Source of the DNA: an uncultured Prochlorococcus sp.
GTDB lineage: Bacteria; Cyanobacteriota; Cyanobacteriia; PCC-6307; Cyanobiaceae
Length of the DNA: 64,000 nt
Direction of reading: 5' to 3'
Assembly (NCBI GenBank): GCA_902628235.1
Contig: CACOMD010000004.1
Location: 1-64,000 of the forward strand
In this document: positions 45,216 to 54,263 of the stretch, piece after piece
How positions within the stretch are numbered: the first letter of the stretch is position 1
Layout: the number at the start of each line of letters is the position of its first letter
The notes under the pieces: generated by a model
The model's input: only the letters and a program-made list of their open reading frames with translations
The model's database searches: none
What the model was told of the DNA's origin: nothing
Position numbers and translations under genes: made by a program

Positions 45216-46973
45216 ATGAACCAAAAAGATACTAAAGATTATAATCAAATTGAAAAAGATCTTGAGTTAGATTTAAGAGATATTTATAGATTGGTCAAAA
45301 GAAACCTTAAGCTTATAGTGTTTATTACTACTAGTGTAGTCTTAGTTTCAAGTTTTAAAATCTATAGTGCTAAGGATAAATGGCAAGGATCTTTTGATAT
45401 AGTTATTGAAGAAGGTAAAAATCAATCTATTAAGGGGTTAACAGGATCATTATCAAATGCAGGGATTGGAGGTATTTCAAATGTACTATCATCATCTAAT
45501 AATAAACTTAAAACGCAAATTGAAATACTAAAAAGTCCCTCAGTTTTACTTCCAATCTTTGAATTTGTGAAAAAGCAAAAATCAATGAAATCAAGTGATT
45601 TTAATTCATGGAATTACAATAGTTGGAATAAAAATAGTCTAAAAATTAAATTAATTGAAGGGACATCGGTTCTAAATCTTAAATATCAAGATACTGATAA
45701 AGATATTATCATTCCTGTTTTAAATAAAATATCAAAAGTATATCAAGATTATTCCAATACTAAAAAATCTAAAACTCTTAATGAAACAATTAAATATTTA
45801 AATGATCAAATAAATATATTTGAGGAAAAGACAAAAGATTCACTGAAGAATTTGGAAATATATGCAAATAAAAATGACATTATTTTAAATTTAAATACTT
45901 CTCCAACAAATACTTTATCTGATAGAGTAATTGGTACAGAGTTATCATCATTAATTGAATTTAATAATATTGGTGCAGAAGTTTTCAAATCACAAGATAT
46001 TGAACTAGCAAGAATAGAATCTCTAAATAATATAAAAAAAATAGAAAGTCTTAAAAAACAAATTTCTTCTATTGATGAAAATTCTGGAGAATTTGTTTAT
46101 ATTCTTCAACAATTAAACAAAATAAACCCTGATTTAAAATTGGAAATTATGATGCTAGATAGTAAAATAGCAAAATTAGAAGCTGTATATAAAAAAGAAG
46201 ATTCAACAATAAAATTTTATAAAGAACAATTATTTAAGTTGCGTAAATTAAGTAAGAGTAGGTTACTTGATTATTTAGAAGCAAGCAAAAAAACTCAAGT
46301 AGCAGTTCAAGAGTCCCTAAAAAGGCCTATAGAAGTTTTGTTAAAATATAAAGAGTTACTATTCGAGACAAGTCAAAATGATGAAACACTAAAACAATTA
46401 AAGAATCAAATGGCAGTTACATTGTTAAATAAACAAGAGAATTCTAAAACTTGGGACTTAATAACATCTCCTACAGTCCTTCCAAAACCAGTAGGTCCGC
46501 CAAGGGGCCTTTATATGCTTTACGCATTTTTTGGTAGCTTTATATTAGGAATAGTTGTAAGTTTTATTAAAGAAAAGAAAGATGATCTAATTTTTAAATC
46601 TGATATATTAGAAAACAAATTTAATATAAAAAATTTATATGAATTATCTTTTAATAATATTGATAATTTTGATCTATCAATTAATCTAATTATTAATAAC
46701 ATTAAATATAATAAAAAAATCAAGAATATAGAAGTAATACCCTTGGGAAATGTCAGAAATGAAATTCAAAAATATTTTCTACAAAAATTTAAAGAAAATA
46801 AATTAGAGTCGCAAATAAAAGATTTATCAAAAATTGACTATAAAGACGAATCTATTTGGAAAATATTTCTATCTGAAAGTGGAAACATTAGAAGAAAAGA
46901 TTTAGAAGAAATTAGTAAAATTATTAAATTAGTTAATAATAAAACTTTTATATTTTTATTTATAACTCAATAA
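45216..46973 (+). CDS. Wzz/Wzc-type chain-length and co-polymerase protein without kinase motif
   Basis: A 585-residue inner-membrane protein of the polysaccharide co-polymerase family. The N-terminus DLELDLRDIYRLVKRNLKLIVFITTSVVLVSSF is the Wzz domain with TM1 at about 31-50. A long periplasmic coiled-coil region spans about 150-400. TM2 is at about 431-453, preceded by the Pro-rich PTVLPKPVGPPRG. The C-terminal cytoplasmic part (455-585) has no Walker A, Walker B or Tyr cluster, so it is not an active BY-kinase. It sets glycan chain length and docks the exporter. The Wza-like gene follows after 13 bp. Confidence 0.88.
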   Translation: MNQKDTKDYNQIEKDLELDLRDIYRLVKRNLKLIVFITTSVVLVSSFKIYSAKDKWQGSFDIVIEEGKNQSIKGLTGSLSNAGIGGISNVLSSSNNKLKTQIEILKSPSVLLPIFEFVKKQKSMKSSDFNSWNYNSWNKNSLKIKLIEGTSVLNLKYQDTDKDIIIPVLNKISKVYQDYSNTKKSKTLNETIKYLNDQINIFEEKTKDSLKNLEIYANKNDIILNLNTSPTNTLSDRVIGTELSSLIEFNNIGAEVFKSQDIELARIESLNNIKKIESLKKQISSIDENSGEFVYILQQLNKINPDLKLEIMMLDSKIAKLEAVYKKEDSTIKFYKEQLFKLRKLSKSRLLDYLEASKKTQVAVQESLKRPIEVLLKYKELLFETSQNDETLKQLKNQMAVTLLNKQENSKTWDLITSPTVLPKPVGPPRGLYMLYAFFGSFILGIVVSFIKEKKDDLIFKSDILENKFNIKNLYELSFNNIDNFDLSINLIINNIKYNKKIKNIEVIPLGNVRNEIQKYFLQKFKENKLESQIKDLSKIDYKDESIWKIFLSESGNIRRKDLEEISKIIKLVNNKTFIFLFITQ

Positions 46974-46986
46974 TTGATAAGTAACT

Positions 46987-48261
46987 ATGTTCAAAAAAAC
47001 TAAAATTACAACCATTTTTAAATCAAAGTTATTTAAATTACTGCCATTAGGTTTATTTACTTTTTGTTTATTTGAAACATCTCAAATTCTTAAAGCTAAT
47101 GATTCAGAAAATTTACCTATCACACTAGAATATTTAAAACAAAAACCTGATAGTGAATATATATTAGGTCCTGGAGATATGATTCTAATAAGCTTAAATA
47201 AGCAATCTCCTGAACTAACTAATATTTATACAATTGATGTTGGTGGAACTATAACTCTTCCTAATATAGACAGAGTTTATATAGCTGGTTTAACAACAAT
47301 AGAATTAACCAATCTTTTAAATCAAAGTTATTCTGAGATACTTATTAAGCCAGAAGCTGAAATTTATGTTTTAAATTATAGAGCAGTAAATGTATTTGTA
47401 GATGGGGAAGTTAATTATCCAGGCATGTATATTTTAGATAGTTCCAATATTTCAAATAATAATTCCGAAAAATTAAGAACATTTAGTCAAGAGAGTTTTT
47501 CATTAGAAAATATTAATAGGTTTAGCGATCCTGAAGGATCAATGAATAACCTTAATAGGCCTTTAAACATAACGGAACCTAACAATAGCATTAATATGAG
47601 GTCTTCCATCTCTGAGAAGGGTTATTTATCCAATCCTGGCAACGCTTACCCTACCGTTTTCGATGCTATAAAAGCTGCTGGAGGTATAACCAACTATTCT
47701 GATTTATCATCAATCGAAATAATTAGGAAAAATTCAATTAGCAATGGTGGAGGAAAAATCAAAACAAACGTTAACTTTATTGAATTATTAAATAATGGAA
47801 ATGTAAATCAAAATATAAGAATTTTAGATGGCGATGTTATAAGAATAAAGAAAAGCGAAAATCAAATTACAAACGAATTATTAAGAGCAGTAAAATCAAA
47901 CCTTAACCCACAATTTCTTAATGTATATGTTCTTGGGAGAGTCAATAATCCAGGATTAGTTGTAGCGTCTAATAATTCGACCTTAAATGATTCTATAAAC
48001 CTTGCAGGTGGTGCTAAATTCTTAAAAGGAAAAATAAATTTCATGAGATATAATTCTGATGGAACAATTGAAAAAAGAAAATTTAGATATAGACCTAATG
48101 CTCAAAGAGGTTCTCTTAAAAATCCAATACTTAAAAATGGTGATATAGTTTATATTGGTAAAAATGGAATAAATATTTTAAATGAAGTATTAACAGAGGT
48201 TACCTCTCCATTCTTAGGAATATATACTACTACTAAAGTTATTGAAGACTTGTCAGAATAG
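46987..48261 (+). CDS. Polysaccharide export protein Wza-like
   Basis: A 424-residue exported protein of the outer-membrane polysaccharide export (OPX) family. The signal segment is residues 1-38 (LLPLGLFTFCLFETSQILKAND), without a proper lipobox. The Poly_export domain has YILGPGDMILISLNKQSPELTNIYTIDVGGTITLP at 58-92, followed by two SLBB domains: VFVDGEVNYPGMYIL near 137 and VYVLGRVNNPGLVVASNNSTLNDSINLAGG near 315. A Ser/Asn-rich insert (about 153-210) interrupts the first SLBB. It works with the Wzz-like protein to carry glycan across the periplasm and outer membrane. Confidence 0.92.
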   Translation: MFKKTKITTIFKSKLFKLLPLGLFTFCLFETSQILKANDSENLPITLEYLKQKPDSEYILGPGDMILISLNKQSPELTNIYTIDVGGTITLPNIDRVYIAGLTTIELTNLLNQSYSEILIKPEAEIYVLNYRAVNVFVDGEVNYPGMYILDSSNISNNNSEKLRTFSQESFSLENINRFSDPEGSMNNLNRPLNITEPNNSINMRSSISEKGYLSNPGNAYPTVFDAIKAAGGITNYSDLSSIEIIRKNSISNGGGKIKTNVNFIELLNNGNVNQNIRILDGDVIRIKKSENQITNELLRAVKSNLNPQFLNVYVLGRVNNPGLVVASNNSTLNDSINLAGGAKFLKGKINFMRYNSDGTIEKRKFRYRPNAQRGSLKNPILKNGDIVYIGKNGINILNEVLTEVTSPFLGIYTTTKVIEDLSE

Positions 48262-48273
48262 AATAACTATTCT
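48255..48273 (+). terminator. Hairpin containing both stop codons of wza-like and wecB genes
   Basis: AGAATAG-aataa-CTATTCT is a perfect 7-bp stem. The left arm holds the TAG of the wza-like gene and the right arm holds the complementary TAG of the convergent wecB gene. TTTATTTA follows on the plus strand, as for a terminator of the wzz-wza unit. The genes are only 5 bp apart. Confidence 0.5.
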
Positions 48274-49388
48274 TTATTTAAAAAATTTAAACAATAATTT
48301 AAAATTTTCTTACTTGCCGTACCATCTCCATATGGATTTTGAGCTTTGGACATTTTTTTATATAATTTTTTGTCTCTCAATAAATTATCTATTTCAAAAG
48401 AAATTTTTTTAGCATTTGTACCAATTAATTTTGCATTTCCTGATTTAATACCCTCTAATCTTTCAGTAGTATTTCTTATTACTAAAACAGGTTTACCCAA
48501 AGAAGGTGCCTCTTCTTGAATTCCTCCTGAATCAGTCAAAACGAAGTAAGAACTCTTCATAACACTTAAAAGAGATAAGTAATCCAAAGGTTCTGATAAA
48601 AAAACTCTTTCATGTTTTCCTAAATATTCAATAAGGGTATCCCTGACTAGAGGATTCAAGTGCATAGGAATAAAAAAACCAATATTTTTATGATCAAGTA
48701 AAGTTTTTTTAATTGCTTGAATGATAGATAATAACTTATCCCCAAGATTTTCTCTTCGATGTACAGTCATCAAAATTAATTTATCTATATTATTTTTATT
48801 TTTAATTTTGAATGGTTTTAATTTATCTTTTACAAGTTCAATAGCATCAATTATGGTATTACCAGTTACAAAAATATTTTTAATACCAGATAATTCCAAA
48901 TTTCTTTTCGAAATATCAGTTGGGGCAAAATTTAAAGTTGATATTTGTGAAATCAATCTTCTATTAACCTCTTCAGGGAATGGTTCCAAAATATTATCGG
49001 TTCTAAGACCTGCCTCAACATGAACAATTGGAATCATTTGATAAAAAGCTGCTAAGGCGGATGAAAAAGCAGTAGTAGTATCTCCTTGTAATATTACTAA
49101 ATCTGGCTTATGGCTCCTCAGCTCATAAGAAATAGATTTTATAGTTTCACATGTAATATACTCTAGAGATTGTTTAGGTTGCATAATATCAAGATCTTTA
49201 TCGGGTTTAATTTGAAATATTTCTAACACTTGTTGTAACATTTCCCTATGTTGGCCTGTAAAAATAACCCTAGTATTAATACATCTATTTTTTTTAAACT
49301 CAATTATTAATGGTGCTAATTTAATTAGCTCTGGTCTTGTACCTAAAATAAATGAAATCAGAAATTTCTTTTTTAAAAATCTTTCCAT
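48267..49388 (-). CDS. wecB: UDP-N-acetylglucosamine 2-epimerase (non-hydrolysing)
   Basis: A 373-residue GT-B-fold epimerase giving UDP-ManNAc from UDP-GlcNAc. It has FILGTRPELIKLAPLIIEFKK, the GTRPE motif of the non-hydrolysing class, then VIFTGQHREMLQQVLEIF, VILQGDTTTAFSSALAAFY, HVEAGLRTDNILEPFPEEVNRRLI, and SYFVLTDSGGIQEEAPSLGKPVLVIRNTTERLEG. It probably works with the WecC-like dehydrogenase at 60542 to make UDP-ManNAcA. It could also supply ManNAc-type precursor to the nonulosonate branch, though that usually needs a hydrolysing NeuC-type enzyme. Confidence 0.95.
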   Translation of the reverse strand: MERFLKKKFLISFILGTRPELIKLAPLIIEFKKNRCINTRVIFTGQHREMLQQVLEIFQIKPDKDLDIMQPKQSLEYITCETIKSISYELRSHKPDLVILQGDTTTAFSSALAAFYQMIPIVHVEAGLRTDNILEPFPEEVNRRLISQISTLNFAPTDISKRNLELSGIKNIFVTGNTIIDAIELVKDKLKPFKIKNKNNIDKLILMTVHRRENLGDKLLSIIQAIKKTLLDHKNIGFFIPMHLNPLVRDTLIEYLGKHERVFLSEPLDYLSLLSVMKSSYFVLTDSGGIQEEAPSLGKPVLVIRNTTERLEGIKSGNAKLIGTNAKKISFEIDNLLRDKKLYKKMSKAQNPYGDGTASKKILNYCLNFLNKE

Positions 49389-49563
49389 CTAATTATTATA
49401 ACTTTTCAAATATTAGTACTTAACTAGTTGATTATATTTTTAAGATTTGGTTTTCAAATGTAAACAAAAATTTTATGTAATCTATATATATTAGAATTTA
49501 AGGAGTTAAGATTTATTTACTTAATAAATTGATGAGTAAAAATACTAAAAGCTTTTATTCGAC

Positions 49564-50952
49564 ATGACAAAAACAGTCTGTATACAAGGTCTCGGGTTTG
49601 TTGGGTTTGCCATGGCAATAGCAGTTGCATCAGCAAAGAATATAAATACCCAAAAGCCCTTATATCAAGTGATTGGAGTAGATTTAGATAATAGAATAGG
49701 AAGGAAGAAAATAAAGGAAATTAACGATGGGGAATTCCCAATTAGTTGTAATGATAAGGAGTTAGAAAATGCATATTTTGATGTTTTAAAGGCAAAAAAT
49801 TTTAAAGCCACAACAAATACTAATTATTTTAAAAAAGCTGACTATGTAATAGTTGATATTAATTTAGATGTGTCAATAAAAGGAGAGTTTTCAAATATCG
49901 ATTTTGATAATTTTAAGAATGCAATTAAAACAATTGGTCAAAATATAAAAAAAGATACTCTAGTTGTCATTGAGACTACAATTCCACCTGGAACTACTGA
50001 AAAGTTAATTTATCCTATTTTGGTGAAAGAATTTGAAAAAAGATTTGATAAAGAAATTAATCCAAAACTTGCTCATTCCTATGAAAGAGTAATGCCTGGA
50101 CCTGAATATCTTTCATCAATAATTAATTTTTGGAGAGTTTACTCTGGAATAGATAAGGAATCTGAAATATCTTGTGAGAAATTTCTATCAACTATTATAA
50201 ATACCGAAAAGTATCCTCTCCAAAAATTATCTTCTTGTAATGCTTCGGAATTATCGAAAGTTTTAGAAAATAGCTATAGGGCAATAAATATAGCTTTTAT
50301 TGAAGAATGGGGTATATTCGCAGAGAATATTGGAGTTAACCTTTTTGAAGTTTTAAATGCTATAAAGATAAGACCAACTCATTCAAATATTAGAAATCCT
50401 GGACTTGGAGTTGGAGGATATTGTTTAACTAAAGATCCTTTAATGGGATATGTTTCAAAAAATCATTTTTTTAAAAATTTTAGTGGTGAGTTTCCAATTA
50501 CTAAAAAAGCAATTGAAATTAATAACTTAATGCCATTTCGTACATATGAAATCACAAATAATTATATTAAAGAACATAATTTGAATAAAAAGATACTTAT
50601 ACTTGGCTTAAGTTATAGAGATCAAGTTGGCGATATTAGAAATAGTGCAAGTATAGATCTTGCAAAATATTTCTTAAAAAATAAATATTCTATTAATTCT
50701 CATGATCCTTTAGTAAAAGAAGAAATTTCTTCTGAGTTGGGATATTTGAAAAAATTGCCAAAGGCAGAATTATTTAGCGGAATAGTACTAACTGTATCGC
50801 ATAATTTTTATAGAGAGCTTAATATTCTTAACTGGTTGAAAAATTTTAAAGGATTATTTTTAGATGCCAACAATATATTAAGTGAGAATAATATTCAAAA
50901 AATTAAAAATAAAAATATAAATCTTAAAATTATTGGTAGAGGTGATTTATGA
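49564..50952 (+). CDS. Divergent nucleotide-sugar dehydrogenase (UDP-GlcDH/WecC superfamily)
   Basis: A 462-residue four-electron dehydrogenase that oxidises C6 of a UDP-sugar to a uronate. The NAD motif is VCIQGLGFVGFAMAIAVASAK. Then come VVIETTIPPGTTEKLIYPIL and the catalytic Cys in GVGGYCLTKDPLMGY. It deviates from ordinary WecC or Ugd: SYERVMPGPEYLSSIINFWRVYSG replaces CPERVxPG, and TKDP replaces VDP. This subgroup is known from surface-sugar clusters but its substrate is unclear. It overlaps the next SDR gene by 4 bp, so the two likely act in sequence. Confidence 0.85.
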   Translation: MTKTVCIQGLGFVGFAMAIAVASAKNINTQKPLYQVIGVDLDNRIGRKKIKEINDGEFPISCNDKELENAYFDVLKAKNFKATTNTNYFKKADYVIVDINLDVSIKGEFSNIDFDNFKNAIKTIGQNIKKDTLVVIETTIPPGTTEKLIYPILVKEFEKRFDKEINPKLAHSYERVMPGPEYLSSIINFWRVYSGIDKESEISCEKFLSTIINTEKYPLQKLSSCNASELSKVLENSYRAINIAFIEEWGIFAENIGVNLFEVLNAIKIRPTHSNIRNPGLGVGGYCLTKDPLMGYVSKNHFFKNFSGEFPITKKAIEINNLMPFRTYEITNNYIKEHNLNKKILILGLSYRDQVGDIRNSASIDLAKYFLKNKYSINSHDPLVKEEISSELGYLKKLPKAELFSGIVLTVSHNFYRELNILNWLKNFKGLFLDANNILSENNIQKIKNKNINLKIIGRGDL

Positions 50953-51932
50953 AAATATTAATAACTGGTGGTTTTGGCTTCCTCGGCTTTCAACTTGCAA
51001 ATGTGTTAAAGGATTTAGAATTTAATGTAACATTGATCGATATAAAACCAATTAATGGTTTTGATAATGATTTTAAAAATTTATTAGAATCTGATTATAT
51101 ATCCTATAAAGTTATTGATCTTTTAGATCAGAAAGGATTGGATTCTCTATCAAAAGATTATGATTATATTTTTCATTTTGCAGCAATTTTAGGGGTTGAT
51201 AATGTAATAAATAATCCTAATAAAGTACTTTCAAAAAATATTTTAATGTTGAATAATATTATTAATTATATAAATCAATTTGACAAAAAACCGACCTTAT
51301 TTTTTGCATCCACTAGTGAGGTTTATGCAGGTACATTATTTAATTATCAACTTCAATTCCCTACTCCTGAAAATTCTCTTTTAATTCTACCTGATTTGAA
51401 ATCTCCAAGAACTTCATATATGCTTTCAAAGATTTATGGTGAAGCAATGTGTTTGGCATCAAATTTTCAATCAATAATTCTTAGACCACATAATTTATTT
51501 GGTCCAAGAATGGGTATGAAACATGTTATTCCTCAATTAATAAAAAAAATACAATCTACCAAAAAAGGAGGTTCTCTTGGGGTTTATTCACCAACGCATC
51601 AAAGAACATTTTGTTTTATAAAAGATGCGGTTGAACAAATAAAAATGATTTTAATAAAGAATTGCTTAAATGATTCAGAAATATTTAACTTAGGTACTCA
51701 AAAACCTGAAATAAGAATGATTGACCTTGCAAAAAAGATTATCAAAATAACAGGTAGAGAAGATATAAGAGTTATTAAATTAGAGGATACAATTGGCTCT
51801 CCTATAAGGAGATGTCCCAATACAAGTAAATTAGATACCTTAACTGAACTCAAAGAAAGAACTGATTTAGATATAGCATTAGCAGAGACCTATCAGTGGT
51901 ATATTAAACACAAAAAAGAGTATCTTGAGTAA
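50949..51932 (+). CDS. NAD-dependent epimerase/dehydratase (extended SDR)
   Basis: A 327-residue SDR with the Rossmann motif ILITGGFGFLGFQLANVLKDLEFNVTLID, the catalytic FFASTSEVYAGTL, and SYMLSKIYGEAMCLA holding the Y-x3-K pair. LRPHNLFGPRMGMKHVIPQLIKKI and FCFIKDAVEQIKMIL follow. It resembles UDP-xylose synthase or UDP-sugar epimerases more than GalE. Being coupled by 4 bp to the divergent dehydrogenase it may act on that product (decarboxylation or epimerisation of a UDP-uronate). A LegB-like 4,6-dehydratase role before the LegC-like aminotransferase is the alternative. Confidence 0.85.
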   Translation: MKILITGGFGFLGFQLANVLKDLEFNVTLIDIKPINGFDNDFKNLLESDYISYKVIDLLDQKGLDSLSKDYDYIFHFAAILGVDNVINNPNKVLSKNILMLNNIINYINQFDKKPTLFFASTSEVYAGTLFNYQLQFPTPENSLLILPDLKSPRTSYMLSKIYGEAMCLASNFQSIILRPHNLFGPRMGMKHVIPQLIKKIQSTKKGGSLGVYSPTHQRTFCFIKDAVEQIKMILIKNCLNDSEIFNLGTQKPEIRMIDLAKKIIKITGREDIRVIKLEDTIGSPIRRCPNTSKLDTLTELKERTDLDIALAETYQWYIKHKKEYLE

Positions 51933-53085
51933 AAAAACTATCGAAGTATCAATCCCTTTTTTAAGTGGAAATGAGAAAAATTATCTTGAAGAATGTATAA
52001 AGTCTAATTATGTATCTTCAATAGGTCCTTTTGTAAATCAATTCGAAAATAAACTTGCTAACACTATCGGTTTAAAGCCAGATCAAATAACTACTACTAA
52101 TAGTGGAACTAGTGCTCTTAAATTAGCTCTTATTGCTTCAGGAATAAAACGAGACGATTTAGTTATAATTCCTAGTTACACATTTATAGCGACTGCGAAT
52201 GCAATCTCTGATTGCGGCGGAGTTCCTTGGATTATGGATGTACTACCTGAATCTTTAACGCTTGACTTTAATTTAGTTGAGGAAGAAATTGCTTCAAAAA
52301 CATTTATGAAAGATGGCCAGATATTTCATAAAGAATTAAATCTTAGAGTTTTTGGTATAGTTCCTGTCCATGTTTTTGGATATGCACCTGAATTAGAAGA
52401 AATAATAAAATTAGGTAAAAAATATAATTTAAATATCATTGCTGATGCTGCTGGTGGTTTAGGTTCCTTATACAAAAACAAAAAACTTGGATTAACTGTT
52501 AATAGTGGAATTGTATCTTTTAATGGTAATAAAATAATTACTTCTGGTGGGGGAGGAATGTTTTTTTCCAATGACAGAAAAATCGTTGAGAGAGTAAAAC
52601 ATCTTGCTTCTACGGCAAGATTAACCTCTAATTATATTCATGATCAAATAGGTTTTAATTATAGGATCTCAAATTTACATGCCGCAGTTGGCTTAGCTCA
52701 AATAGAAAATTTTAAAACAATCTTAGAAAGAAAACTTCAAATTTCAAATCAATACAAGAAATATTTAAATAATCCAAAAATAAATTTCTTTTTATCAGGT
52801 AAAAATTCTAAGTCCTCAAACTGGTTAAACGCAATTTCATTCAATAATCTATTTTCAGGTTTCAATATTGATGATTTTTTAAAATACATGCAAATTAATA
52901 ATATTAATATAAGACACTACTGGAGACCTATTTTCCTTCAACCTCCTTATATTAAATGTCCAAGATCATCCCAGGAAATATGTTCAAATATCTATAAAAA
53001 CGTAATAGTACTTCCCTCATCGTCAAATTTATCTGAGGAAGAAGTTAAATATATCTCTAATAAAATAAATTCTTATATTCAATAA
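51925..53085 (+). CDS. DegT/DnrJ/EryC1 PLP aminotransferase (LegC-like)
   Basis: A 386-residue sugar aminotransferase. PLP binds to Lys203 in VSFNGNKIITSGGGGMFFS; the FNGNKIITxGGGG motif is typical of the LegC/perosamine-synthase-like group. Other landmarks are TTNSGTSALKLALIASGI, IIPSYTFIATANAISDCGGVPWIMDV and ADAAGGLGS (the usual acidic residue before DAA is replaced). The start is TTG at 51925, overlapping the SDR gene by 8 bp. It probably aminates a 4-keto-6-deoxy UDP- or GDP-sugar in the nonulosonate or another amino-sugar branch. Confidence 0.9.
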   Translation: MSKKTIEVSIPFLSGNEKNYLEECIKSNYVSSIGPFVNQFENKLANTIGLKPDQITTTNSGTSALKLALIASGIKRDDLVIIPSYTFIATANAISDCGGVPWIMDVLPESLTLDFNLVEEEIASKTFMKDGQIFHKELNLRVFGIVPVHVFGYAPELEEIIKLGKKYNLNIIADAAGGLGSLYKNKKLGLTVNSGIVSFNGNKIITSGGGGMFFSNDRKIVERVKHLASTARLTSNYIHDQIGFNYRISNLHAAVGLAQIENFKTILERKLQISNQYKKYLNNPKINFFLSGKNSKSSNWLNAISFNNLFSGFNIDDFLKYMQINNINIRHYWRPIFLQPPYIKCPRSSQEICSNIYKNVIVLPSSSNLSEEEVKYISNKINSYIQ

Positions 53086-53103
53086 AAATTTAATTAAATT
53101 TTT
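53084..53103. terminator. AT-only palindrome with both stop codons, aminotransferase/nucleotidyltransferase junction
   Basis: AAAAATTTAATTAAATTTTT is a perfect 20-bp palindrome. It starts within the TAA of the aminotransferase gene (53083-53085) and includes the complement of the TAA of the convergent gene (53090-53092). Genes end 4 bp apart. The absence of G/C makes it a weak terminator on thermodynamic grounds. Confidence 0.35.
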
Positions 53104-54130
53104 GATCTGCAGATTGTAAGTTATCCAATCTACCTACATCAATCCAATACCCTTTTAGATTAAAAACTTTGATAACATAATTTTTTAATTTAGCTCTTAA
53201 AAAAAGAGAAGGCATATCTATATTTTCCTCTTTTTTTATTAAGCTTATTAACCTTGATGAAAGTATATAAATGCCTCCATTTACTAAATATTTATATTCA
53301 GGTTTTTCTGTAATACTTAAAAAATTTGAATCATGATCAGTCTCTACTACTCCATATGGGACATTATTACATTCTTCTCTACATAACATAATTCCATCTA
53401 TATTATTTTCTTCTGCATATTCCAAAATTGGCCAAATATATTCATCACAAATAATATCACCATTTGTAACTACTATTGGATAAACAATATCGTTAATTTT
53501 TGATAAGAATTCCAATGGGCCAGCAGTACCTAAAGGAGTCTCTTCATTGATAAATTTAGGATTAATACTTTTATCTTCTTTTTTATAATAATTAATAATT
53601 TTTTTACTTAAATATCCAACAGAAATTATGAAATTAATAAAACCCTCATTTGAAAACTTATCTGTAATTCTCCTTAATATAGTTTTATTTCCAACTTTTA
53701 AAAGTGGTTTTGGAATATTATTTGTCAAAGGTCTTAATCTTTTACCAAAACCTCCTGCCATTATTACTACGGAATTTTTTATTTCACGCTGAGGACTTTC
53801 GATTTCAACATAATCAATAACTTTTTTATTTTTATCTAGTAAAGGAATAATTGTAATCCTTTTTCTTTTAGCAAGAGTTAATTTTTGAACATCTTGTTTA
53901 CTATAGGTGTAAATACAATTTTTATTTGCTAATTCACCACAGGAAATATTAATATTATCATTCCTAATTAATCTTCTTCTTATATCTCCATCTGTAATAG
54001 TTCCAACTAATTTATTTTTTGAATCTATAACAATTAAAATTTTATTATAGTTATTTTCCAAAATTTTAATTGCCTCTTTAAGCATTTGATCTTTATTTAT
54101 AAAAAGATTTTGATTCTTATTCATATCCAA
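53090..54130 (-). CDS. CBS-domain sugar nucleotidyltransferase (PtmE-like)
   Basis: A 346-residue fusion. Residues about 8-115 are a CBS pair (KILIVIDSKNKLVGTITDGDIRRRLIR, RITIIPLLDKNKKVIDYVEIE), and 118-346 are a nucleotidyltransferase (VVIMAGGFGKRLRPLTNNIPKPLLKVGNKTILRRI, GTAGPLEFLSK, VVTNGDIICDEY, KGYWIDVGRLDNL). This layout is that of Campylobacter PtmE, which makes GDP-GlcN or GDP-GlcNAc precursors for GDP-linked legionaminic acid synthesis, and of related mannose-1-P guanylyltransferase-like proteins. The CBS pair may sense adenosyl nucleotides. Its position beside the LegC-like, NeuB and NeuA genes supports a nonulosonate role. Confidence 0.88.
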   Translation of the reverse strand: MDMNKNQNLFINKDQMLKEAIKILENNYNKILIVIDSKNKLVGTITDGDIRRRLIRNDNINISCGELANKNCIYTYSKQDVQKLTLAKRKRITIIPLLDKNKKVIDYVEIESPQREIKNSVVIMAGGFGKRLRPLTNNIPKPLLKVGNKTILRRITDKFSNEGFINFIISVGYLSKKIINYYKKEDKSINPKFINEETPLGTAGPLEFLSKINDIVYPIVVTNGDIICDEYIWPILEYAEENNIDGIMLCREECNNVPYGVVETDHDSNFLSITEKPEYKYLVNGGIYILSSRLISLIKKEENIDMPSLFLRAKLKNYVIKVFNLKGYWIDVGRLDNLQSADQKFN

Positions 54131-54263
54131 ATTACTATATACATAAAATAACCTAAAATGAAGTATTTATAAACCTATATCAAAAAAGTTAAAAATCATT
54201 ATTTCACTAATCTAAAAGATAATTTTTGGTTACTATAAATTTGGAATTCCATTTGATCAAAAT

